From CAJXZP01 sp964195485 (GTDB lineage Bacteria > Bacteroidota > Bacteroidia > Flavobacteriales_G > Salibacteraceae): a DNA stretch of 44,015 nt. This document shows positions 35,904-43,241 of this stretch, one piece after another (within the stretch, counting starts at the first letter, position 1; every line of letters begins with the position of its first letter). Location of the stretch: NCBI GenBank assembly GCA_964195485.1, contig CAXMPG010000052.1:1-44015 (forward strand), given 5' to 3'. Both the position numbers and the translations under genes were made by a program. The notes beneath the pieces are model-generated. The model did no database searches, had not been told where the DNA came from, and saw only the letters and a program-made list of their open reading frames with translations.

Positions 35904-35942
35904 GGTTGATGTGAAAATGAATTGATTTTTCAACCATTTTTG
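35904..35942 (+). terminator. Hairpin between ftsA and ftsZ (possible partial terminator)
   Basis: GGTTGA (35904-35909) pairs with TCAACC (35930-35935). Inside, AAAAT (35914-35918) pairs with ATTTT (35925-35929), with a TGTG bulge. The sequence then runs ATTTTTGC. The stem is weak to moderate. It might attenuate read-through so that ftsZ depends partly on its own promoter in the AT-rich 50 nt before its ATG. Confidence 0.4.
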
Positions 35943-35991
35943 CTATACAGCGACCGAATTGAAGAATAATATTATAATAAATTAGTACAAT

Positions 35992-37626
35992 ATGGAATTT
36001 AACTTGCCAAAAGGAAAGCCATCAATTATTAAAGTAATTGGTGTAGGTGGTGGAGGTAGCAATGCCGTTAACCACATGTTTTCACAAGGAATTAAAGGAG
36101 TAGATTTTTTAATCTGTAATACCGATCAGCAAGCTTTAGATGTTAGTCCAGTAGGTGAAAAACTTCAGTTAGGAGGTACACTTACCGAAGGTATGGGTGC
36201 AGGTTCTATTCCAGATGTGGGTAGAAATGCAGCAATCGAATCGGCTGACGACATCTCCAAAATATTTGATGAAGAAACCAAGATGGTTTTCATCACCGCA
36301 GGAATGGGTGGTGGTACCGGAACTGGTGCTGCTCCAATCATAGCGCAAACTGCACGTGAGTTAGGAATATTGACTGTTGGTATCGTAACCTTACCTTTTA
36401 TTTTTGAAGGAAGAAAACGTAAACAACAAGCAGAAAAAGGAATTGAAGAATTACGTGGTTCAGTAGATACATTATTGATTATCAATAATGATAAACTGCG
36501 CCAAATGTTCGGCAACCTTAAAATGAGTGAGGTTTTTGCCAAAGCAGATGATGTATTAACTACTGCAGCAAAAGGTATTGCTGAAATTATTACCAGAACA
36601 GGTCATATCAACGTTGATTTTCAAGATGTGTCTACTGTAATGAGTAATAGTGGTGTTGCTGTAATGGGAGCTGCGGTTGCCGAAGGTGAAAATAGAGCAG
36701 TGAAAGCGGTTGAAAACGCATTGTCTTCTCCGTTATTAAACGATAATGACATCAAAGGTGCACGTTTCATCTTACTGAATATGGAATTCGGTAAGGAAGA
36801 AATCACCATGGATGAGATTGCTGATATTACAGATTACATTCAAGAAGAAGCGGGTTCTACCGCAGACATTATTTGGGGGTATGGACATAATGATGCAATG
36901 GATGCGGGTTTATCAGTAACCTTAATTGCTACCGGATTTGATTTAGCGAGTACTAGTGTAAATGATGTGTTGACTACCAATACCGGTAAAAAGGTACATT
37001 CATTAGAAGATGCAGCGCCAAAGGTGTTGACTAATCCATTAACGCAAAAACAGCCCGAAGCTAATCCAGTTGCTCAAAAGCCAGCTACGCCAGAACCTTT
37101 TATTAAAAAGGATGAGTCGCAAAGCAAAATTGAGTTTAAATTAGACATGCCAATCGAAGAAAAGCCACAGGCAAAGATCGAGCCTTTAGAGCCATTTATT
37201 AGACCGGTTAATCAAACACCACCTCCTCCAGCACCAAGAATGGAAGAACCAAAGCCGTTTGTGCCAAAACCAATGGCGCAAGCTCCTCTTCCAGATCCGG
37301 TGATTCATGAAGAGCCAAAAGTGGTAAATACATTAACAGATGATTCTATTACAGAAAATCCTTTACAAGATGATGGTCAACAAGAACGGGTAAAAAACCG
37401 TATGGGGCGATTAAAAGAACTAAGTCGTAGATTACGTACCGCGTCAGGTTTGAGTGAATTAGAAGATGTGCCTGCTTACCAAAGAAGAGCGGTTTCATTA
37501 GAAGATGTACCTCACTCTTCAGAATCTCAAGTATCTAGATATTCATTAGATGGCTCAGAGAACGAAGAAGGTAAAAAGACTTCAATAGGAAACAACAACT
37601 CTTTTCTACATGATAATGTAGATTAA
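35992..37626 (+). CDS. ftsZ: Cell-division GTPase FtsZ
   Basis: A 544-residue tubulin homolog that forms the division ring. The N-terminal IIKVIGVGGGGSNAVNHM binds nucleotide. The tubulin signature GGGTGTG is at 106-112 and the T7-loop region reads NVDFQDVSTVMSNSG. The globular core ends near 320. A long Pro/Glu/Lys-rich linker (~325-470) follows. The C-terminal region holds VPAYQRRAV (from 493), which resembles the FtsA-binding tip, and then a further 40+ residues ending NNSFLHDNVD. That extension and the length (E. coli FtsZ has about 383) are usual for Bacteroidota. A strong terminator follows at once. Confidence 0.97.
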   Translation: MEFNLPKGKPSIIKVIGVGGGGSNAVNHMFSQGIKGVDFLICNTDQQALDVSPVGEKLQLGGTLTEGMGAGSIPDVGRNAAIESADDISKIFDEETKMVFITAGMGGGTGTGAAPIIAQTARELGILTVGIVTLPFIFEGRKRKQQAEKGIEELRGSVDTLLIINNDKLRQMFGNLKMSEVFAKADDVLTTAAKGIAEIITRTGHINVDFQDVSTVMSNSGVAVMGAAVAEGENRAVKAVENALSSPLLNDNDIKGARFILLNMEFGKEEITMDEIADITDYIQEEAGSTADIIWGYGHNDAMDAGLSVTLIATGFDLASTSVNDVLTTNTGKKVHSLEDAAPKVLTNPLTQKQPEANPVAQKPATPEPFIKKDESQSKIEFKLDMPIEEKPQAKIEPLEPFIRPVNQTPPPPAPRMEEPKPFVPKPMAQAPLPDPVIHEEPKVVNTLTDDSITENPLQDDGQQERVKNRMGRLKELSRRLRTASGLSELEDVPAYQRRAVSLEDVPHSSESQVSRYSLDGSENEEGKKTSIGNNNSFLHDNVD

Positions 37627-37640
37627 GGTTTACATAAAAT

Positions 37641-37690
37641 TTAAACCAAAAAATCCTGACCGCGAAAGCGATCAGGATTTTTTGGTTTAA
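37641..37690. terminator. Bidirectional terminator after ftsZ
   Basis: A perfect 19-bp stem runs from TTAAACCAAAAAATCCTGA (37641-37659) to its reverse complement at 37672-37690. Inside it a CGC/GCG mini-stem closes a GAAA tetraloop. The A- and T-runs make it work in both directions, between the convergent ftsZ and barrel-protein genes. Confidence 0.9.
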
Positions 37691-37711
37691 AGCTTTTAAT
37701 TCTAACGTATT

Positions 37712-38608
37712 TTAATTCCAGCTCACTTTCACCCCAAACCCAAACCCAAATGCGGCATTGGTCGTGGTTCTTAACTCTGGAATAGAAGTTATATTTAGCG
37801 ATGGTCTCATTTCATAAAACAAGTGAATTCGTTGAAAAAACTCGTTATTATCAGAAACTCTAAAATCCACTCCCATCGGGGCATAAATAGACGCAGTAAA
37901 AACGTTTTCGTTGTTGGTTTTTTCGGTTTGTTGGTCGCCTATATTACTTTCAGAAAAATAACCTGATTGCAAATTTTGTGGATTATTCAAATAGAAGCCT
38001 TCATATTTATTGATTTGAGTTTGGGCGTTTAAAGAAGTCCCTATTTGTGCACCGATACCTCCAAATAAATTCCAGCGCGCTTTCGGGTTCGTTCTAAAAA
38101 GTAAAGAAAGGTCTAGTTTTACTTGCTGCGTTTGGTATTGCATATCCAGATAGGTAATCGCTACGGAGTCTATATAATACACATCGCCAGTATTGCCTGA
38201 GGTTAATGTATCATAAGGAGTTCTTTCTTCATAACTAGCAGAAGACGAAATGTTCTGAGCGTAGGTGTAGGTAATTCCCGCTCTAAATAATGGGTTGGCT
38301 TTGTATGCCGTGCCATCTTTGTTTAGAAACTTAAACCCAAGTAAGGCGGAGGCGGAAAAACCTCCTCCAGAGGAATAATAACTGCCTACATCATAACCAG
38401 TGTAATTGGCAGGTAAAAGCTTCGAGTTTGGTGCTAACGTATAAAAATCATCAATGCTTGCGCTGGGATTACTTTCTGCAAATACACTTGGCAATAAAGT
38501 GATTTCAGAAACTTTAAACCGACTTAATTTTTCTTGAGAGAAAGCGCTAGTAAATGCTAGAGAAGTGAAAACTAGAAGCGCAATTTTAATTGTGTTTGAG
38601 GATACCAT
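37712..38608 (-). CDS. Outer-membrane beta-barrel protein of unknown function
   Basis: The ATG at 38608 (reverse strand) gives 298 residues with a clear signal peptide (MVSSNTIKIALLVF through AFSQ, ~25). A longer frame to 38713 puts 35 residues ahead of the signal and runs toward the hairpin repeats, so it is rejected. The mature part alternates polar and hydrophobic residues in barrel strands (LLGFKFLN, NLFGGIGAQIG) and ends with AFGFGFGVKVSW, an aromatic-terminated last strand as in outer-membrane proteins. No named family. It is convergent with ftsZ and divergent from the barrel gene at 38993. Confidence 0.75.
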   Translation of the reverse strand: MVSSNTIKIALLVFTSLAFTSAFSQEKLSRFKVSEITLLPSVFAESNPSASIDDFYTLAPNSKLLPANYTGYDVGSYYSSGGGFSASALLGFKFLNKDGTAYKANPLFRAGITYTYAQNISSSASYEERTPYDTLTSGNTGDVYYIDSVAITYLDMQYQTQQVKLDLSLLFRTNPKARWNLFGGIGAQIGTSLNAQTQINKYEGFYLNNPQNLQSGYFSESNIGDQQTEKTNNENVFTASIYAPMGVDFRVSDNNEFFQRIHLFYEMRPSLNITSIPELRTTTNAAFGFGFGVKVSWN

Positions 38609-38719
38609 GTTTTGTTTTTTGAAAAAACGATTATTGGATAAAGGTATTGCAATTGTTAGGTAATTTTTTTTTGAGGTATCGAAATCCATTAAAAAACGGC
38701 TCAGTAGAAACAAACCAAA

Positions 38720-38765
38720 TTCACCCGGTGACTAAACGAAAAGCTTTACCTAGTCACCCGGTGAA
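38720..38765. repeat. 46-nt imperfect hairpin repeat, copy A
   Basis: Arms TTCACCCGGTGACTA (38720-38734) and TAGTCACCCGGTGAA (38751-38765) are inverted with one central mismatch. They flank a 16-nt loop AACGAAAAGCTTTACC. Copy B at 38811-38856 has the same length, inner stem and nearly the same loop but a different outer stem. The 384-nt divergent gap 38609-38992 holds both copies and the promoter at 38930-38960. Confidence 0.8.
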
Positions 38766-38810
38766 TAATCAATCAGACATTAGAAATTAGTATGGAATTA
38801 GTATTTCGCT

Positions 38811-38856
38811 CTCATAGGATGACTAAACGAAAAGCTTCACGTAGTCACCCTATGAG
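38811..38856. repeat. 46-nt imperfect hairpin repeat, copy B
   Basis: Arms CTCATAGGATGACTA (38811-38825) and TAGTCACCCTATGAG (38842-38856) pair with one mismatch around the loop AACGAAAAGCTTCACG. Relative to copy A the inner GACTA/TAGTC stem and 14 of 16 loop bases are kept. The outer arm changes on both sides, so that pairing is preserved. Confidence 0.8.
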
Positions 38857-38929
38857 TTCTTACGCATACTTGATTAATATGGAGGGAATAAATAATTTCT
38901 TTGTGCAATACTGTTTTTTTTTGCTTTAA

Positions 38930-38960
38930 TTGATTGTCTAATTGTCTTATATTAGTTTTG
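38930..38960 (+). promoter_or_regulatory. Probable Bacteroidota promoter (TTG - 20 nt - TAGTTTTG)
   Basis: TTG at 38930-38932 and TAGTTTTG at 38953-38960 match the -33/-7 pattern with a 20-nt spacer, 32 nt upstream of the ATG at 38993. Confidence 0.55.
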
Positions 38961-38992
38961 AATTAATCGAATAATACATAAAACTAATACCC

Positions 38993-39673
38993 ATGAAAAA
39001 GACAATTATCATTATAACCCTAATAATTGGTATTAGCCAATTTGGCTGGTCACAAAACAATAAATTTCGGATAGGAATAAATGGAGGTCCAAGTATTACA
39101 AATGTTCGAGGGTTTGATCCCACTTTTATTGAATTAGATTCTCGCACTGGTTTTTCCGTATCGGCTACTGTTCAATATAATTTCTCATTGAAATTAGCTC
39201 TTGTTTCTGGGGTGGGTTTTGAGCAAAAGGGCTTTCAAACTAAGGATAAATTTTACATAATCGATGAATTTGGAAATCCTTCGGGCTCGTATAAGCTAAA
39301 AAATAGCATGAGTTATTTGAATGTGCCGTTTATGGCCAGGTACACACTGGGAAATGAAAAGCTAAAAGGTTTTGCGAATTTGGGTGGTTATATGGGGTTC
39401 CTTATCGAGAATTATATTTTTTTAGAAGGGTATGAGCCTAAAGAGGATACTAAGGTGGATACTTCTAGTGAAATGGAAAATATGGATTTCGGTATCTCTG
39501 TTGGTTTGGGTGGTAGCTATTCGCTTACAGAAAAGCTTAATGTTAGTTTTGAAATAAGAAACAACCTCGGATTATTTAACGTGAACGCTGGAACGATGAT
39601 AAACGGAGGTGAGCATCTATTAAACTCCACCAATTTCTTAATTGGAATTAACTACGGATTTGGAACTAAATAA
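38993..39673 (+). CDS. PorT-like outer-membrane beta-barrel protein
   Basis: A 226-residue protein with a signal peptide (1-21, ending FGWSQ). The mature N-terminus FRIGINGGPSITNVRG, the segment VQYNFSLKLALVSGVGFEQKG and the MSYLNVPFMARYTLGNEKLKGF block are typical of the Bacteroidota OMP_b-brl_2/PorT-like family of small eight-stranded barrels. The final strand is LIGINYGFGTK. The role is unknown; PorT itself is a T9SS component, but most members are not. It has a good promoter and lies 68 nt before the 1146-residue barrel gene. Confidence 0.8.
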   Translation: MKKTIIIITLIIGISQFGWSQNNKFRIGINGGPSITNVRGFDPTFIELDSRTGFSVSATVQYNFSLKLALVSGVGFEQKGFQTKDKFYIIDEFGNPSGSYKLKNSMSYLNVPFMARYTLGNEKLKGFANLGGYMGFLIENYIFLEGYEPKEDTKVDTSSEMENMDFGISVGLGGSYSLTEKLNVSFEIRNNLGLFNVNAGTMINGGEHLLNSTNFLIGINYGFGTK

Positions 39674-39693
39674 CTAACCCAATAAAACCCCAT

Positions 39694-39742
39694 TTTCAAC
39701 GTTTATCGCGAAGCGATAAAAATTACCTTCGCTGCGTTGAAA
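39694..39742 (+). promoter_or_regulatory. Stem-loop cluster overlapping the start of the 1146-residue gene
   Basis: TTTATCGC (39702-39709) and GCGATAAA (39713-39720) form an 8-bp hairpin. An outer inverted repeat, TTTCAACG (39694-39701) and CGTTGAAA (39735-39742), encloses it and ends on the A of the start codon. GCGAAG (39708-39713) could instead pair with CTTCGC (39727-39732). A promoter-like TACCTTCG lies at 39724-39731. Whether this works as RNA or DNA is not decided. Confidence 0.5.
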
Positions 39743-42700
39743 TGAAGAAATTAGTACTCATATTTTTTTTAATGTCGTTGTTCTCTCTGGCTCATGCTCA
39801 GGAAGAGAGTAATCTGCGCGTTAAAAATATTTCAACGCTTTCTGATACAATAGCCCTAGATTCGTTGTCTATTTCGCCTAATTCTATCATCCTTACTGGA
39901 ATTGATTCTAACGATTATTACGTTGATTATCCCAAAGGTATTTTGGTATGGATAAACCCACCTAAAACGGATAGTATTGAGATTACGTATAGAACTTGGC
40001 CAATAAGTCTTACCCAACCTATTTCCCATAAAAGTACGGGAGTTTTTGTACCTGATCAATCAGGAATAGTAAATCCGTTTACGTATCATGGAAATGCGCC
40101 TCAAAATGTGCAATTCAGTACGGGAAGGTTAGATAAATCGGGAAGTATTTCTAGAGGAATGATGTTTGGTAATAACCAGAATTTAGGAATCAACTCCAAC
40201 TTAAATCTTCAATTATCAGGGCAGTTAACCGATAATGTTAAGATAAAAGCGGTTATTTCTGATAATAATATTCCAGTACAACCCGATGGAAATACGCAGC
40301 TTCTCCAAGATTTTGACCAAGTCTATATTCAGTTATATGACGATAATTGGAAACTGATAGCAGGTGATTTTAGAATCAATAAACCTAAAAGTCATTTCAT
40401 GAAATTTGATAAAAGATTGAGAGGTGGCAGTATTGCGACACAGTTCAATTTGAATAAAAAAACAGCGAATTACCTGAGTGTAAACGCGGCAATAAGTCGG
40501 GGTAAATTCGCCAGAAATATTATTCAAGGGGTAGAAGGAAACCAAGGTCCGTATCGCCTTACAGGAAGTGAAAACGAAGCGTTTATTATCATTTTATCGG
40601 GTACGGAGGTTGTTTTCGTAGATGGTCAACAAATGGTAAGAGGCCAAGAAAACGACTATATCATTGATTATAATAAATCGGAAATTGTGTTTACTGCCCG
40701 CCAACCCATTACGAAAGACAAGCGAATTGTAGTGGAATTCCAGTATAGTGCACAGGCTTATAGTAGATCACTTATTCAAGTATCTGACTACATAAAAACG
40801 GAGAAGTTGAATTTGAATTTCAACTTTTATTCAGAACAAGATGCTAAAAATCAACCACTACTTCAAACCCTTACCGATGACAATAAACAGTTATTAAGTG
40901 ATGTGGGTGATGACATTAATAATGCGATTGTTCCATCGGCTAGAACAGTGGAGTTTTCAAATAATAGGGTGTTGTATAAAAAGGAATTTGACCTTATAAA
41001 TGGCGATTCGTTTTACGTGTATTCAACCAGTCCAGATTCTGCCATTTACCAATTATCGTTTTCTAATGTTAGTTTCGGAAATGGCGATTATGTGGAGATT
41101 CCAAGTATTGCAAATGGACGTGTTTTTGAATATGTGGCGCCCGTTTTAGGAATTAAACAAGGAAATTATTTGCCTATCGTTTTACTGATTACTCCAAAGC
41201 GAAAACAAATGCTTACCGTAGGTGGAGATTATACGGTTAATAAACGTACCAAGTTTTTGTTTGAAGGAGTGATGACCAATAGTGATGTGAATACGTTTTC
41301 GGAAATTGGGAATCAGAATAATGTAGGCGCTGGGTTTAATATTGGGATTGAAAACGTGAAAAAAATATCGAATGACACCGTGGCTCCTTGGTTTATGAAA
41401 ACCAAAGTGAGTTATGAAAATAGAACCGATAATTTTGAAGAAATTCAGCGCTATCGTTCCGTTGAGTTTGATAGGAACTGGAATATTAGAGACCAAGAAT
41501 TAACCGGAATGCAACATGTGCCATCCGCTGAGATAGGTCTAATGAAAAAGAACTTAGGGCAGTTGAGTTATCAGTTTAAGTCGTTTTTATCCGGAGAATC
41601 ATACCAAGGGCTTCGTCATCAACTAGTGAGTAACCTCGATAATAAGCAGTTTACCGCAAAATTCACCGGTAGTTTGTTAACGTCAAAAGGAAGTTTAGGG
41701 GCAACCGATTTTAATCGTCATGTGGCCTTGGTTCAAAAAAAGTACGACCGTATTAATGTGGGTGTTAGAGATGATTTTGAGCAAAACCTAAAAACAGCAC
41801 CCAGTACAGATACTTTGGCAAGTACCAGTTACCGCTTTTTTGAATGGGAGGCTTTTATTGTGAATGGGGATAGCACGAAAAATAAATTCAAATTAGCATA
41901 TATAAATCGCGTAAACGAAAACGTAAAAGACAATTCACTGAAGCAATCTACGGTGGCTCAAACGGTATTAGGTCAGTTAGGATTAGTGTCTAACCCAAGA
42001 GCGCAATTGCAGTTAACATCGCAGTACCGAGTATTAGAGGTAAAAGATGAATCGCTTTTTAACGGGAAGCCAGAACAAACCTTAACGAACAGAATTGATT
42101 ACAGTTTGCGCTTATTAAAAGGTGCGGTGACCTTGGCATCGTTTTACGAAATCGGGTCAGGTTTAACCGAAGAGTTGGCGTACATTTATGTGGAGGTGCC
42201 AGCTGGAACGGGTGTGTATACTTGGGTAGATTACAATGGTAACGGAATAGCCGAGCAAAATGAGTTTGAAATTGCGCAATTTCAAGATCAAGCTAATTAC
42301 GTGAGAGTGGTGACGCAAACCAATAACTTTGAAAAAATATACCGTACCCAATTTAATCAATCCGTGTTTTTACAACCTGCGGTGGTATGGAAAAGTAAGA
42401 AAGGAATCAAAAAGGTAGCCAGTAAATTCTCGAACCAATTCGCGTACCGAATTGATAGAAAAACGGATGATAATTCCTTAGAAACTTGGGTGGATCCTTT
42501 TTCAGCAAATGTGGCGGATAGTAACATTAGAGCGTTAAACTCATCGTTTAGAAATACCGTGTATTTGAATAGAGCCAACAGGTTATGGTCAACGGATTAC
42601 ACGTATCAAGAGGTGAGTACAAAGCTTCTTCAAACCAATGGTCTATTAGGTACGGATGATTATTTTCATCAAATTAATTTCAGGTATAATATGAGTAGAA

Positions 42701-43182
42701 TTTACCAAATTAACCTAGAAGGTAAATTGGGGCAAAAACGTTCTGGAGCGGAGTTTTATTCGAATAGAAATTATGAAATTGCATACGCTAGTTTTAAACC
42801 CACCATTACCTACTTGAAAGGTTCTGGCGTGAAAATTAAATTGTTTTTTGAGCAAATTGAAAAGCAAAATGTAGCGGACTTAGGAGGGGAATCTAATCTA
42901 AGCAAGAAGTTTGGCGCAGAGTTAAATGTTAGAAAAGTAGGAAAGGGCAGTGTTACTATTACGGGTAGTTATTTAACGAATAGCTATGTGGGCGCGGTGA
43001 ACTCGCCCATATCATTTCAAATGTTAGAGGGTTTACAACCGGGTCAAAATGCATTGTGGGAGGTGAATTACCAACGAACTATAGCCAAATACCTTCAATT
43101 GAATTTACGCTATAATGGCAGGGTAAGTGAAGATGTTCCGGCTATTCATACGGGTAGTGTTCAAGTTAGAGCATTCTTTTAA
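39742..43182 (+). CDS. Very large outer-membrane beta-barrel protein of unknown function
   Basis: A 1146-residue protein with a signal peptide (1-20, ending LAHAQ) and a long series of barrel-like strands ending SVQVRAFF. A region with GPYRLTGSENEAF, LSGTEVVFVDGQQMVRG, DYIIDYNKSEIVFTAR and KDKRIVVEFQYS (about residues 265-335) is conserved in large Bacteroidota surface proteins, as far as I recall. At about 830 it has DYNGNGIAEQNEFE, an EF-hand-like Ca2+ loop. It is shorter than SprA and not clearly SprA. It shows no T9SS tail and no plug domain. The preceding barrel gene may be a partner. The function cannot be told. Confidence 0.75.
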   Translation: MKKLVLIFFLMSLFSLAHAQEESNLRVKNISTLSDTIALDSLSISPNSIILTGIDSNDYYVDYPKGILVWINPPKTDSIEITYRTWPISLTQPISHKSTGVFVPDQSGIVNPFTYHGNAPQNVQFSTGRLDKSGSISRGMMFGNNQNLGINSNLNLQLSGQLTDNVKIKAVISDNNIPVQPDGNTQLLQDFDQVYIQLYDDNWKLIAGDFRINKPKSHFMKFDKRLRGGSIATQFNLNKKTANYLSVNAAISRGKFARNIIQGVEGNQGPYRLTGSENEAFIIILSGTEVVFVDGQQMVRGQENDYIIDYNKSEIVFTARQPITKDKRIVVEFQYSAQAYSRSLIQVSDYIKTEKLNLNFNFYSEQDAKNQPLLQTLTDDNKQLLSDVGDDINNAIVPSARTVEFSNNRVLYKKEFDLINGDSFYVYSTSPDSAIYQLSFSNVSFGNGDYVEIPSIANGRVFEYVAPVLGIKQGNYLPIVLLITPKRKQMLTVGGDYTVNKRTKFLFEGVMTNSDVNTFSEIGNQNNVGAGFNIGIENVKKISNDTVAPWFMKTKVSYENRTDNFEEIQRYRSVEFDRNWNIRDQELTGMQHVPSAEIGLMKKNLGQLSYQFKSFLSGESYQGLRHQLVSNLDNKQFTAKFTGSLLTSKGSLGATDFNRHVALVQKKYDRINVGVRDDFEQNLKTAPSTDTLASTSYRFFEWEAFIVNGDSTKNKFKLAYINRVNENVKDNSLKQSTVAQTVLGQLGLVSNPRAQLQLTSQYRVLEVKDESLFNGKPEQTLTNRIDYSLRLLKGAVTLASFYEIGSGLTEELAYIYVEVPAGTGVYTWVDYNGNGIAEQNEFEIAQFQDQANYVRVVTQTNNFEKIYRTQFNQSVFLQPAVVWKSKKGIKKVASKFSNQFAYRIDRKTDDNSLETWVDPFSANVADSNIRALNSSFRNTVYLNRANRLWSTDYTYQEVSTKLLQTNGLLGTDDYFHQINFRYNMSRIYQINLEGKLGQKRSGAEFYSNRNYEIAYASFKPTITYLKGSGVKIKLFFEQIEKQNVADLGGESNLSKKFGAELNVRKVGKGSVTITGSYLTNSYVGAVNSPISFQMLEGLQPGQNALWEVNYQRTIAKYLQLNLRYNGRVSEDVPAIHTGSVQVRAFF

Positions 43183-43205
43183 TTAGTAGATTTAACTAAT
43201 ATAAA

Positions 43206-43222
43206 TAGTCATCGGGTGACTA
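43206..43222. repeat. Short hairpin related to the 46-nt repeats
   Basis: TAGTCATCGGGTGACTA folds on itself (TAGTCA/TGACTA plus a T:G and a C:G pair). It resembles the right arm of copy A, TAGTCACCCGGTGAA, and shares the GGTGACTA module. It lies between convergent genes and may be a shortened relative. There is no T-run, so it is not a standard terminator. Confidence 0.45.
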
Positions 43223-43241
43223 GCATTTACTTACGATTGGA

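Noticed and set aside
36165..36542. 125-codon minus-strand frame inside ftsZ
   Set aside because: It is antisense to the GTPase core; its Pro/Ser/Ile-rich product is a codon-bias shadow.
22245..37626. The dcw cluster as a novel system
   Set aside because: The gene content and order are the normal Bacteroidota arrangement; only the operator, the starts and the ftsA-ftsZ gap merit notice.
38720..38856. CRISPR array
   Set aside because: There are only two units, their outer arms differ and no cas gene is present. The structure is a hairpin pair, not repeats and spacers.
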